A stretch of DNA of 59,953 nt from the NCBI RefSeq assembly GCF_900111805.1, contig NZ_FOJN01000019.1:1-59953 (forward strand), read 5' to 3'. The position numbers and the translations under genes were made by a program. This stretch comes from Rhodococcoides kroppenstedtii (GTDB lineage: Bacteria > Actinomycetota > Actinomycetes > Mycobacteriales > Mycobacteriaceae). The notes under the pieces were generated by a model, which saw only the letters and a list, made by a program, of their open reading frames with translations, made no database searches and had not been told where the DNA came from. Of the stretch, positions 1 through 9,883 are shown in pieces (position 1 is the stretch's first letter; each line of letters starts with the position of its first letter).

Positions 1-93
1 CAGTGGACTACGAACACGCCTACCATCGACGGGTCACCTCACAAGTGGCCTGAACACCCAACCCGAACTGTCCGGGAAACCGGGTCAAGCTCC
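1..93 (+). mobile_element. 3' end of an IS3-type insertion sequence
   Basis: The first 53 bases read, in frame from base 3, as the last residues of a transposase (VDYEHAYHRRVTSQVA then TGA at 51-53). A VDYE/VEYE motif close to the end is typical of the IS3-family OrfB integrase. About ten bases further on is a GC-rich stretch, TGTCCGGGAAACCGGGTCAA at 70-89, which looks like the terminal inverted repeat of such elements. Immediately after it the opposite strand becomes recognisable hsdR coding sequence, so the element ends around 87-94 and is inserted in hsdR. The rest of the element lies outside the window, so its exact family and target duplication cannot be seen. Confidence 0.65.
3..53 (+). 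CDS. IS3-type transposase OrfB, C-terminal fragment (partial)
   Basis: Only 16 residues and the stop codon are in the window. The integrase catalytic domain is outside it. The assignment rests on the VDYE terminal motif and on the inverted-repeat-like sequence directly downstream; it is an inference from a very short piece. Confidence 0.55.
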   Translation: MDYEHAYHRRVTSQVA

Positions 94-94
94 A

Positions 95-816
95 AGACGA
101 TGAAGTTGTGAATCAGTTCCAGCAGGCGCGGCTTGCTGCACATCTGCAGCAGGGCCCGATCGAGTGGGTCAGCAACGTTGGAGGGTTCTTTCCACTCCAG
201 CCAGTACTTCTCCGGCGTGTCGATGACGCCATAGCGCAGCCCTTCGACATCGTTACCAGCGAAGACGAACTGCACGGTCGAGAAGAACGAGCGGATGAAC
301 TCAGGCTTTCTGGTTGCCGATAGTCTGTCGGATGCCTTCAGAGACAGCGACCTTGGAGCGCTTGAGTTCCAGTGTGGCCAGCGCCAAGCCGTTGACGTAG
401 AGCACCACGTCGGGTCGCTTGGTGTGCTGGCCGGCGACAGTGACTTCCTCGACGACCACGAAGTGGTTCGCCTCGGGGTTCTTCCAGTCGATCAGCCAGA
501 CGGTCTCGGTCTGCTCACCGACGCCAGGCTTGACCTTCACGCCGTATCGCAGCAGCCCGTAGACGTCCTTGTTCGCCTCGTACAGGTCGTGGCCGGCACC
601 AACCGAAGCCGCTTTGCCGAGCTGATCGAGGGCGCGGTTGATCAGGTTGTCGTCGTAGCCACGAGCACGCAGGTTCTGTGCAAGCAGCGCGGTCTCGACG
701 TTCGAGTTGCCCTCGCGGTACTCCCAATTGCCGAGGTACTCGTAGCCGAGCTGATCGCGAAACAGCGCCACCACGCGGTTCTGGGCTTTACGTTCAATCT
801 GTCCTACATCACTCAT
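95..816 (-). pseudogene. hsdR: Type I restriction endonuclease subunit R, truncated by an IS and frameshifted
   Basis: HsdR is the DNA-translocating, cleaving subunit of type I restriction enzymes. The ATG at 816 overlaps the hsdM-S stop (ATGA). The first 169 residues look like the HsdR N-terminal nuclease domain, with LIDW, PDVVLYVNG and a LELKRS catalytic-type motif. The frame then stops at 301, right after QTIGNQK. Removing one A from an AAA run at about 309-311 restores a second frame that continues as family-typical sequence (FIRSFFSTVQFVFAGND, then EKYWLEWKE) to about base 95. There homology ends at the IS junction. The helicase motor and C-terminus are therefore missing, and restriction activity from this copy is very unlikely. 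A sequencing error could explain the frameshift but not the IS truncation. Confidence 0.85.
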
Positions 817-3800
817 AGCGGGGGCTCCACAGCAAGCCGGGTGCGACCATTGAGCAGTTCTTGCCTCATGGCTACTTGAATGTCCTTGCTCTTCGCAAGG
901 CGCTTCTGACTCAAATCGATCTCTCGGTTCGTGCGCTGCAGAACCTCGACGATGGCCTTCTGCTCTGGAATTGAGGGAAGTCTGATAGTGAGGCTAGATA
1001 TGTAGCTTCGAGTAGTTGCGAGCACCTTCGTCCCAGCAGCCAACCGCAGTAATGCATCTCGGAACTCCGGGATGAACTGCAAGTACGCCTTGTAGCCATC
1101 CGCGATGACGCTCTTGTCGAACCTTGCGGCAATCGTGTGAAGACCAGGGACCAGGCCCTCTGGCGGCACGCTGGTGATTTCGATCGATTTCCCTACACCC
1201 GCCGGGTCTTCTGAAGCGTCGGCGAAAACCAGGTCGCCGAGCTCGAGATGGCCAGCATTCTTTAAAAGCCCCGGCCGGGCGCGAGGCATCGATGCCGTCG
1301 CTGCGTCGAGGTAAATGGCCTCCGAGGTGTGGATGTCTCCGTAATGCAGATATCGCGTTGCCGACTCAGAATCAAGCTGTGCTCGCGAGAGTGCCACGGT
1401 CTTGACGTAGGTGACATGATCGCCAAGCCTCGTACTGGGCCAGGGATCACTGAATCCCGGTAGACGGTGCTTTCCACTCACCAAGTCTGCGACCCCCATC
1501 AACCGAAACGAATCAGCAAGTTCGTGACGTGCCTCGTTGAGCTCCTCGTCAATTTCGGCGAGCGTGGCATGGTAACGCCCCCCAAGCAGTTGGACCCGTG
1601 CAATAAGAGCGCTGACCACGGCGACGATCTCGTTGGCGGTGCATGCACGGAGCGTCATGGCCCACTTGTGGTCAAGGACAAGGTGCTCCACATCGGCCAC
1701 AGTGAGCTCGCCGTACTTCGATAGCGTGGCGATATCGAGCGCCGTCTGCGCTTCCTTGGCCGCCTTCTTTGCATCCGCCTCAGCCTTGACCAGAGCTAGC
1801 GCCTCCTGTGCGCAGGCGAGGGTCTCAGAGTCATGCGAAGCTTTTGCTTCCTTGATGACAGCGTTCACAAGCTGCTGGGTGTACTTGCCCTTGTCGTTGG
1901 TCGATTCCCGTAATAACCCCTCGTCGCTTCCATGCTCCATAGCGTGCACGTCCAACGCGGCCGTCGCGGCGGCGAGAGTGACGTTGAAGTCATCAACTTC
2001 TGCCTGTTCACCTGCAAAGTAGCGGGCGACGACCAGCTGTGGCGGGATGAGATCCATCTTGTACTTTTTCGCAGTCTTGCCGGAACCGATGACAAGGTCA
2101 GGGGTCTCAGAAAGGCTGCGCTCCTTGTCAACGATCGCCAGACGCGGCTTGGCGGCGCCCTGCCAGCCGTCGGCCATAAGGAGGTAGACGTCGTCGTGCA
2201 TGGTGTCATGCCAGTAGGTCATGAGCTGCTCGTAGACGTCGTACTCGTCGAGTAGTGGCATCGGTGTGAAACGCGCCAGCAGGTCATCGCTGACAGTCGC
2301 GATGAGGTCGTTCGGCTTGGTGTCGGCGGTAATGCTGGCCAGGGCGTTGCGGTGTGATGCGAACCAGTCTTCGACGATGCCGGTGGCTTCGTCGCGGAGC
2401 TTATGGAAGCCGGGCGCGTCGAAGATTGCCTGCTGCACGGCACTGACGTCGACGGCCAGGTCGCTGTAGCCCGGGCGGTTCGGCGCAAAGATCTGGCTGC
2501 GCAGCTGCGGGAAGGCGTCCCAGTAGTTCTGGAGTGCGTCGAGGTCGCGGTCGGGGATGCCGCCGTGCAGGTGGGCGCTGAGGTCTTGCAGATCCTCGGG
2601 TTCGGAGGAGTCGATGTAGCGCGGGATGTTGAGGTTGTAGTCGTTCTTCGGGTTAGCGATCTCACTCATCGGCACCATGCGCGAGTAGCGGTCGATCTCG
2701 ATCTGCTTGTTGAAGGTGTCGACGACCTTGTGGAGGTCCTGGCTGCGTAGGCGGTTCTTATTGCCGTCCTTCATGAAGCCCTTGGAGGCGTCGATCATGA
2801 AGACACCGGTGCGGGCCTGGGCGTTCTCTTTTTCGAGGATGACCACGCAAGCCGGAATGCCGGTGCCGTAGAACAGGTTTGCCGGCAGGCCGATGATGCC
2901 CTTGATGAAGCCCTGCTTGAGCAGGCGGGTGCGGATGGTGGCCTCGGCGTTGCCACGGAACAGCACACCGTGCGGCAGGATGATCGCAGCCTTGCCGGTG
3001 CTCTTGAGCGAGGTGAGCGCGTGCAGCAGGAAGGCGTAGTCGCCGTTCTTCTCCGGTGGGCGGCCGTACTCGAAGCGGCCGTAGTCGTTCTCGAGGCCGT
3101 TGTTCCAGGACTTCACTGAGAACGGCGGGTTCATGACGATGTAGTCGAAGGTCCGCAGATGGTCACCCTTGGTGAACTGCGGGCTGGTGATGGTGTCACC
3201 TTTTTCGATCTCGGCGATCTCGTTGCCGTGCAGGATCATGTTCATCTTGGACAGCGCCCAGGTGGCGTTGTCCTTCTCCTGGCCGTAGATCGTCATGCCG
3301 CGGGGCGCCTCGGCGGCAGCCTTGAGCAGCAGCGAACCGGAGCCACAGGCCGGGTCGTAGACAGTCTGGTCCTGGCGGGTGTTCGGGCCGATGCCGACCA
3401 CCTTGGCGAGGATGCGGGAGACCTCGGCCGGCGTGTAGAACTGCCCCTTGCTCTTGCCGGATTCGGTGGCGAAGTGGCGCATCAGGTACTCGTAGGCGTC
3501 GCCGAGCAGGTCGTCACCCTCGGCGCGAGAGCCTCGGAAGTCGAGGTCGTTGAAGATGGTGACCAGCTTGGAGAGGCGGTCCTGCATCTCCTTGCCCTTG
3601 CCGAGCTTCTCTTCGTCGTTGAAGTCGGCCTGGTCGATGACGTTGCGCAGGTCGTTGGCCTCGGCAAGCTTGGCGATGATCTTGTTGAAACGATCGCCGA
3701 TCTCCTTGTCACCTTTGGCGGCAAGCATGTCGTCGAACGAGCCACCCTCGGGTACCTCAATGAGGCTTGCGTCTCGATTGGTCTTGGCCTTGTCGGACAC

Positions 3801-3920
3801 GTACTTCACGAACAGCAGCGTCAGGATGTAGTCCTTGTACTGGCCGGCGTCCATGCCGCCACGAAGCTGGTCGCAACTTGCCCACAGTGATGAGTAAAGA
3901 TCCGACTTCTTGAGTGCCAC
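813..3920 (-). CDS. hsdM: Fused type I modification methyltransferase and half specificity subunit (HsdM-HsdS)
   Basis: About 1035 residues, roughly twice a normal HsdM. The N-terminus (ALKKSDLYSSLWASCDQLRG) matches HsdM. The SAM-binding motif DPACGSGS lies at about residues 189-196 and the N6-adenine methylase motif NPPF at about 264-267. After a long helical linker, the last 230 residues resemble one half of HsdS: a single target-recognition domain from about PWPSTRLGDHV onward and a conserved helix (IPEQKAIVEVLQRTNREID). I chose GTG at 3920 because AGGAAG sits 8 bases upstream and family members begin at this point; an in-frame ATG at 3950 is the alternative. The stop overlaps hsdR by ATGA. 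The enzyme should methylate adenine; with hsdR broken it is probably a solitary methyltransferase. Confidence 0.85.
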   Translation of the reverse strand: MALKKSDLYSSLWASCDQLRGGMDAGQYKDYILTLLFVKYVSDKAKTNRDASLIEVPEGGSFDDMLAAKGDKEIGDRFNKIIAKLAEANDLRNVIDQADFNDEEKLGKGKEMQDRLSKLVTIFNDLDFRGSRAEGDDLLGDAYEYLMRHFATESGKSKGQFYTPAEVSRILAKVVGIGPNTRQDQTVYDPACGSGSLLLKAAAEAPRGMTIYGQEKDNATWALSKMNMILHGNEIAEIEKGDTITSPQFTKGDHLRTFDYIVMNPPFSVKSWNNGLENDYGRFEYGRPPEKNGDYAFLLHALTSLKSTGKAAIILPHGVLFRGNAEATIRTRLLKQGFIKGIIGLPANLFYGTGIPACVVILEKENAQARTGVFMIDASKGFMKDGNKNRLRSQDLHKVVDTFNKQIEIDRYSRMVPMSEIANPKNDYNLNIPRYIDSSEPEDLQDLSAHLHGGIPDRDLDALQNYWDAFPQLRSQIFAPNRPGYSDLAVDVSAVQQAIFDAPGFHKLRDEATGIVEDWFASHRNALASITADTKPNDLIATVSDDLLARFTPMPLLDEYDVYEQLMTYWHDTMHDDVYLLMADGWQGAAKPRLAIVDKERSLSETPDLVIGSGKTAKKYKMDLIPPQLVVARYFAGEQAEVDDFNVTLAAATAALDVHAMEHGSDEGLLRESTNDKGKYTQQLVNAVIKEAKASHDSETLACAQEALALVKAEADAKKAAKEAQTALDIATLSKYGELTVADVEHLVLDHKWAMTLRACTANEIVAVVSALIARVQLLGGRYHATLAEIDEELNEARHELADSFRLMGVADLVSGKHRLPGFSDPWPSTRLGDHVTYVKTVALSRAQLDSESATRYLHYGDIHTSEAIYLDAATASMPRARPGLLKNAGHLELGDLVFADASEDPAGVGKSIEITSVPPEGLVPGLHTIAARFDKSVIADGYKAYLQFIPEFRDALLRLAAGTKVLATTRSYISSLTIRLPSIPEQKAIVEVLQRTNREIDLSQKRLAKSKDIQVAMRQELLNGRTRLAVEPPL

Positions 3921-4673
3921 AGCTGGTCTTCCTAATGTGTCTGTAGGCATCTTTCGATGCCATTTGACCGTATTTCGAACAAATGAGCGAGACTACTTCG
4001 TCGGTTGTTCGATCACGGTTCAGCATGCCAGAGGGCGCCGAAAGAACTGCGTCATTCATCCCGGCTGGCCAACGTTCGGCCCGCATGCGGCACGGCGTCC
4101 CTTGGTCGCTCCGCCCCACCTGCCAGTACCCCCGAGCCCTCGGACGTCGAACTCGGCCGCACCCGAGTCAATCGTGGATCGGCAGTCGTCGAATAACCCG
4201 CATACCGTGCCATGGACGGCACGCTGCGCGTCGGGTCGTCTATCGAGCGTTCGTCCGTCTACTAGTGGCTCGGTCTGGGCCCGACGGCTGTGCAGCGCCA
4301 AGCCTCGGGGTGTCCGACGTACTAGAACACGGCTCGAAGCAGGTGTACGTGCGCTGACGGTCGCGACCGCCCTTGTCGGGCCTGGCCATGTTGCGAACGG
4401 CAACCTCGCCGGCCGAAACGGACGTCATGCAACCGGGAATCACACCGACGTCGTGGCCGGCTCAGAGCGTGGAGCAGACGCCTTTGAGCCGGCGGGCCGA
4501 ACAGGATTCACGAGTCCTCGTGTGAAAGATCCTTGGTGCAGCCGCACCGGCACACTTCTGGTGCGATCGTAGATCTACAGGATCAGGGACGCTTCACGGT
4601 GAGCAGGCACCCTGTGTCGAGGCATCTGCTCCGGCTCGCGACCGGGGTCCCTGGTAAAGCGCAGGAAGTTCGG
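3921..4673. other. Non-coding or degenerate stretch between hsdM-S and tRNA-Leu
   Basis: About 750 bases with no frame I can assign. Short overlapping open frames exist on both strands, but they are Arg/Ser/Pro-rich, lack ribosome sites and show no family motif. The promoter of hsdM-S should lie in the part next to 3920. The 4136-4155 segment shares two short blocks with the 3' half of the neighbouring tRNA gene; I regard this as probably chance. In M. tuberculosis the gene next to pdtaR is an adenylate cyclase (Rv1625c); I see no remnant of it here. Confidence 0.5.
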
Positions 4674-4747
4674 TGCCCTCGGTGAGACTCGAACTCACAC
4701 TGCACGGGTTTTGAATCCGTTTCCTCTGCCAATTGGGATACGAGGGC
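4674..4747 (-). tRNA. leuX: tRNA-Leu, anticodon CAA
   Basis: Read on the minus strand, a 7-bp acceptor stem (GCCCTCG with CGAGGGC) encloses a D arm, an anticodon arm with loop TTCAAAA, and a T arm GTGAG-TTCGAGT-CTCAC, followed by discriminator A. The CCA end is not encoded. The anticodon CAA decodes UUG, giving leucine. The variable region is only about 5 nt, although tRNA-Leu normally carries a long variable arm, and the top pair of the anticodon stem is an A-C mismatch. The gene's 3' end faces the restriction/IS region, the usual geometry for an integrated island. Confidence 0.85.
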
Positions 4748-4777
4748 GTGTGCGCCGCGCGAGCGGTGCGGTGTTCG

Positions 4778-4783
4778 AGTGTA
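4778..4783 (-). promoter_or_regulatory. -10 element for tRNA-Leu
   Basis: TACACT on the minus strand fits the actinobacterial -10 pattern TANNNT and lies 31 bases before the tRNA 5' end. No clear -35 hexamer is visible. Confidence 0.4.
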
Positions 4784-4868
4784 GAAGATCGAGGTGGGCC
4801 GAGCCGCACCGGTACCCTCGCAGTGCCCGAGCGCGACGCGGCGGTCGGCGAACCCGAGGAGGTGGGCG

Positions 4869-5471
4869 ATGAGTGCAGGGTCACGGGCTCGTCGGGTGGT
4901 CGTCGCCGAGGACGAGTCGCTCATCCGGCTCGATCTCGTGGAGATGCTGCGCGAGGAGGGGTACGAGGTGGTCGGCGAGGCCGCGGACGGTCAGCGCGCG
5001 GTCGACCTCGCGCGCGAGACGCGGCCGGATCTGGTGATCATGGACATCAAGATGCCGCGGCGTGACGGCATCGACGCCGCGTCCGAGATCGCCGCGGAAC
5101 GAGTGGCGCCGGTGGTGATCCTCACGGCGTTCGGTCAGCGCGAGTTGGTGGAACGGGCCCGCGACGCCGGGGCCATGGCGTACCTGATCAAGCCGTTCTC
5201 GAAGACCGATCTGGTGCCGGCCGTCGAGCTGGCCACCAGCCGGTTCGCAGAAATCACCGCGCTCGAGGGCGAGGTCGCCGATCTGAAGGATCGACTGGAC
5301 ACGCGCAAGCTCGTCGACCGCGCGAAGGGTCTGCTGATGACGTCGCAGTCCCTCTCGGAACCCGAGGCGTTCAAGTGGATTCAGCGCGCCGCCATGGATC
5401 GACGCACCACCATGAAGGCCGTCGCGGGCATCGTCGTCGAGACCCTCGGGCCGGTCTCCGACACGCCGTGA
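4869..5471 (+). CDS. pdtaR: ANTAR-type response regulator PdtaR
   Basis: 200 residues. The N-terminal receiver domain (residues 8-123) has the acidic pair E14/D15, the phosphoacceptor D59 in VIMDIKMP, T86 and K108 (LIKPF). A short coiled coil leads to a C-terminal ANTAR RNA-binding domain (about 136-193, with KLVDRAKGLLM and EAFKWIQRAAM). Phosphorylated ANTAR proteins bind paired hairpins in mRNA leaders and prevent termination. M. tuberculosis Rv1626, in the same position near polA, is the orthologue and is controlled by the kinase PdtaS. The ATG at 4869 was chosen because GAGGAGGTGG lies just before it and it starts directly at the receiver domain. No kinase gene is adjacent. Confidence 0.93.
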   Translation: MSAGSRARRVVVAEDESLIRLDLVEMLREEGYEVVGEAADGQRAVDLARETRPDLVIMDIKMPRRDGIDAASEIAAERVAPVVILTAFGQRELVERARDAGAMAYLIKPFSKTDLVPAVELATSRFAEITALEGEVADLKDRLDTRKLVDRAKGLLMTSQSLSEPEAFKWIQRAAMDRRTTMKAVAGIVVETLGPVSDTP

Positions 5472-5554
5472 TCACCGTCGTCGAGGTGCGCCCGGGGCCG
5501 TCCCGGCGGTGCCACGTTACGACGACGTCAAATCTGGCTGTGCCCACGTCACAG

Positions 5555-5560
5555 TAGGGT
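5555..5560 (+). promoter_or_regulatory. Candidate -10 element for the substrate-binding protein gene
   Basis: TAGGGT matches TANNNT and lies about 105 bases before the ATG at 5666. Just upstream (5538-5554) are CTGTG/CACAG arms resembling a CRP site, but the spacing is one base short of the CRP consensus. No convincing -35. Confidence 0.3.
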
Positions 5561-5665
5561 CACAGGCCTCGATCGGCCGGTCGCCGGGCCGTCGTGAGGG
5601 CTAAGTTCACCTTCACGAGCGTCACGGCTTTCGATTCCGTGCGCCCAATTTCGAGGAGACCCCAG

Positions 5666-7003
5666 ATGGCAAAACGAACCATCGTTCGGACGGCTGCGGT
5701 GGTGAGCGCGGCGTCGCTCGCCCTGTTCGGCTGTTCTTCGAGCGACGATTCGAGCTCCGGCGGCGACACCAGCGCTTCCGGCGGCGCGTCCGCATCCGCG
5801 GAGCAGACGGTGAACACGGACTGCACACCCGAGCAGGCCACCGCCGGCGCGACCCCCGTCACCACCCCGCTCAAGATCGGCACGCTGTTGCCGGAGACCG
5901 GCAGCCTCGCCTTCCTCGGACCGCCGGAGGTCGCGGGCGTCCAGCTGGCCGTCAACGACGTCAACGCCGCGGGCGGTGTCCTCGGCCAGCCCGTCGAGCT
6001 GATCCCCGGTGACTCGGGCGACACCACCACCGACACCGCCAACACCACCGTCGACCGCGAGCTCGCCGCGGGTGTGTCCGTCATCGTCGGCGCCGCGTCG
6101 TCGTCGGTGTCGCTCAAGGTGATCGACAAGATCGCGAGCGCGGGCGTCGTGCAGTTCTCGCCGGCCAACACCTCCGACCAGTTCGTCTGCTACGCGGACA
6201 AGGGTCAGTACTTCCGCACCGCTCCGACGGATGTGCTGCAGGCGCAGGCACTGTCGCAGCTGATCGCCGAGGACGGCGGCCAGCGCGTGTCCATCCTGGC
6301 GCTGAACGATCCCTACGGCACGGGCCTCGCCCGCAACACGCAGGCCAACCTCGAGGAAGCCGGCATCGCCTCGGATCAGATCCAGACGATCATCTACGAC
6401 CCCAATGCGCAGTCGTTCAACGCCGAGATCGACCAGGTGAAGAACTTCGACCCGGATGCGGTGGCGCTCATCGGTTTCGAGGAGTCGGCCAAGATCATCA
6501 CCCGCATGCACGAGATCGGGATCGGACCGTCCGACGGCATGGCCGTCTACGGTGTCGACGGCAACATGGGCAACGCGCTCGGTGAGTCCGTCGGACCGGG
6601 CCTGCTGGACACGATGAAGGGCACCACGCCGCTCACCGACACCGGCGCGGACTTCCAGAACCGCCTCAAGGGGATCAACCCGGCTCTGGTGGACTTCAAC
6701 TACTCCGGTGAGTCCTACGACGCCGTGATCGTCTCCGCTCTGGCTGCGGAGCAGGCGAAGTCGACCGCGGGTACCGACATTGCTGCCAACATCAACTCGG
6801 TCACCAAGGACGGACAGAAGTGCACGTCCTACCAGGAGTGCCTGCCGCTGGTGCAGGCCGGCACCGACATCGACTACGACGGTGTCACCGGTGAGCTCGC
6901 GTTCACCGATTCCGGTGAGCCGGGCGTCGGCTCCTACGGCAAGCTGGTCTTCGGACCGGACAACACGTTGACCACCGAGGACTACATCGTCGTCGGCGGC
7001 TGA
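5666..7003 (+). CDS. Branched-chain amino acid/amide ABC transporter substrate-binding lipoprotein
   Basis: 445 residues. A lipoprotein signal peptide ends in the lipobox LFGC with Cys23 as the lipid-modified residue, followed by a Ser/Gly-rich tether. The mature part is a periplasmic-binding type I fold: KIGTLLPETGSLAFLG, then a conserved segment VQLAVNDVNAAGGVLG, and later FNYSGESYDAV. Such proteins capture leucine/isoleucine/valine, amides or urea outside the membrane for LivHMGF permeases. The livHMGF operon sits directly downstream on the opposite strand, so the pair share a terminator but not a promoter. The ATG at 5666 has GAGGAG 8 bases upstream and starts the signal peptide; an upstream in-frame ATG at 5594 would bury it. 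The substrate cannot be told from sequence. Confidence 0.9.
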   Translation: MAKRTIVRTAAVVSAASLALFGCSSSDDSSSGGDTSASGGASASAEQTVNTDCTPEQATAGATPVTTPLKIGTLLPETGSLAFLGPPEVAGVQLAVNDVNAAGGVLGQPVELIPGDSGDTTTDTANTTVDRELAAGVSVIVGAASSSVSLKVIDKIASAGVVQFSPANTSDQFVCYADKGQYFRTAPTDVLQAQALSQLIAEDGGQRVSILALNDPYGTGLARNTQANLEEAGIASDQIQTIIYDPNAQSFNAEIDQVKNFDPDAVALIGFEESAKIITRMHEIGIGPSDGMAVYGVDGNMGNALGESVGPGLLDTMKGTTPLTDTGADFQNRLKGINPALVDFNYSGESYDAVIVSALAAEQAKSTAGTDIAANINSVTKDGQKCTSYQECLPLVQAGTDIDYDGVTGELAFTDSGEPGVGSYGKLVFGPDNTLTTEDYIVVGG

Positions 7004-7017
7004 CACGCCCCACCGAG

Positions 7018-7053
7018 AACGGGCCCCGACTCCGCGAGGAGTCGGGGCCCGTT
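7018..7053. terminator. Bidirectional hairpin terminator between convergent liv genes
   Basis: A perfect 16-bp stem (7018-7033 with 7038-7053) with a GCGA loop, between the substrate-binding protein stop at 7003 and the livF stop at 7078. It lacks a long T-run, as is common for actinobacterial terminators. Confidence 0.85.
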
Positions 7054-7077
7054 TCTCGTGTGCGGGGGAGCGGGCCT

Positions 7078-7883
7078 CTACTTCTTCTCCTTGCTCCCCG
7101 CGAGGGTGCCGAGGTAGAGCTCGATGACCTTGGGGTCGGTCATCAGGTTCGCGCCCGTGTCGGTGTAGGCGTTGCGGCCCTGGTCCAGCACGTAGCCGCG
7201 GTCGCAGATCTGCAGGCAGCGACGTGCGTTCTGCTCGACCATGATGATGGACACGCCCGCCGCGTTGATCTTCTTGCAGCGGATGAAGACCTCGTCCTGG
7301 AACATGGGTGACAGACCCGCGGACGGCTCGTCGAGAAGTAGCACCGACGGGTCCATCATGAGGGCGCGGCCCATCGCGACCATCTGTCGCTCACCGCCGG
7401 ACAGCGCCCCGGCCTTGACCTTGCGCCGTTCGCCGAGCAGCGGGAAGAGCTCGCTCACGAAGTCGAATCGCTCCTGGAACTGCTTGGGGCGCAGGTAGAT
7501 CCCCATCTCGAGGTTCTCCTCGATGGTCAGCGAGGGGAAGACGTTCTGGGTCTGCGGCACGTAGCCGACGCCCTTGGTCACCAGGACGTGCGCCTCGGCC
7601 GAGGTGATGTTGTCCCCGCGCAGGGTGACCGACCCGCTCCGGATGGGGATCAGGCCGAACAGCGCCTTCAGCAACGTCGACTTGCCGGCGCCGTTGGGGC
7701 CGATGATGCCCACGATCTCGCCGTCGTTGAGATAGAAGTTGCACTCGCGCAGGATGTTCACGCCGGGGATGTACCCGGCGACCAGGTCGTCGGCGCGGAC
7801 GAGAGCGTCGGTGGCGAGCCGCCGGTGCTCCTCCGGCGTGGCGGCGTGTTCGGCCGGAGTCAGCTGCGAGGCAGCGGGTTCGG

Positions 7884-7887
<4 letters not shown>
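7078..7887 (-). CDS. livF: Branched-chain amino acid ABC transporter ATPase LivF
   Basis: 269 residues. Walker A GPNGAGKS at 63-70, signature LSGGE at 162-166 and Walker B LLLDEP at 183-188 define an ABC ATPase of the LivF class. An extra 35 residues precede the ATPase domain. It energises uptake together with LivG on the cytoplasmic face of the LivH-LivM permease. The ATG at 7887 overlaps the livG stop as ATGA, so translation is coupled. It is the last gene of the reverse livHMGF operon and ends at a strong bidirectional hairpin. Confidence 0.93.
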
Positions 7888-8889
<1,002 letters not shown>

Positions 8890-8900
<11 letters not shown>

Positions 8901-9882
8901 CGAGCTGTACCTCCCGCTTGTTGCCCAGCAGTCCCTGCGGGCGGAAGATCATCAGCACCGCGATGAGGATGCCGAGGAGGACGAATCGGGTTGCGCCGAC
9001 CTGCTGTTCGGTCATGGGAATCAGCGGATCGGGTCCTGCGGCCGCCTGGCGCAGCAGGACGTCGGGAATCGAGAGCAGGAACCAGAACAGCATGGCTCCG
9101 ACGACCGGTCCGAAGACCGTCGCGGCGCCGCCGAGGATGAGGGCGCCGAAGGCGAAGAAGGTCTGCGCCGTGGAGTAGAAGTCCGGGTTGATCGACTTGG
9201 TCTGCAGCGCGTTGAACACACCGCCGAGGCCGCCGATCATGCCGCCGAGCACCAGCGCCTGCATCTTGTAGACGAAGACGTTCTTGCCCAGCGAGCGGGC
9301 GGCGTCCTCGTCCTCGCGGACGGCCTTGAGCACGCGTCCCCACGGGCTGTGGGTGAGCAGGTAGACGAGGCCGCACAGCACCAGGACCAACGACCAGCCG
9401 ACCACCATGGCCCACAGGTCGTCGCCGTAGAACTTCACTCCGACGAAGTCGTACTGCTTCGCGGAATCGAAGGGGCTCAGGCGCGTGAACGGATCGGCGA
9501 AGCCGAAGAGACCGTTGGTGGAGCCCGTGACGCCGTCCGATGCCGTGGACCGGAAGACCAGCCGCAGGATTTCCGACGCGGCGATGGTGACGATGGCGAG
9601 ATAGTCGGCACGCAGGCGCAGAGTGGGAATGCCGAGGACGAGCGCGAGCAGGCCGGCGGCGGCGAGGCCGACGATGATGCCGAGCCACAGCGGCTGCTGG
9701 TAGGTGATGGTCATGATGCCGACGCCGTATCCGCCGAGGAGGGCGAATCCGATCTGACCGAAGTTGAGCAGTCCGGCGTAGCCGAAGTGCAGGTTCAGGC
9801 CGATGGCGAGCAGCGCGTAGAAAATCGCCGACGGTCCGACGAGTTGGGCCAGGGAGACCTGGAGAGCTCCGATGATGTCCAT
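8890..9882 (-). CDS. livM: Branched-chain amino acid ABC transporter permease LivM
   Basis: 330 residues, strongly hydrophobic, with about nine or ten membrane segments. The LivM hallmarks GYAGLLNFGQIGF near the N-terminus and the cytoplasmic loop AVREDEDAARSLGKNV, which contacts the ATPases, are clear. It forms the translocation channel with LivH. Two conserved-looking insertions (for example around GSTNGLFGFADPFTRLSPF) are predicted outside the membrane. The ATG at 9882 is one base after the livH stop, so the two are co-translated. Confidence 0.92.
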
Positions 9883-9883
9883 G

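Noticed and set aside
4136..4155. Two blocks (GCCCTCGG and TCGAACTC) resembling the tRNA-Leu 3' end, a possible attachment-site remnant
   Set aside because: The blocks are only 8 bases each with different spacing from the tRNA, and chance similarity is likely in GC-rich DNA.
1..4673. A new defence system next to the hsd genes
   Set aside because: Apart from hsdM-S and broken hsdR I find no further coding sequence with recognisable or coding-like features here.
5538..5554. CTGTG...CACAG inverted arms as a CRP/GlxR site
   Set aside because: The spacing is one base short of the TGTGA-N6-TCACA consensus and the inner positions do not match.
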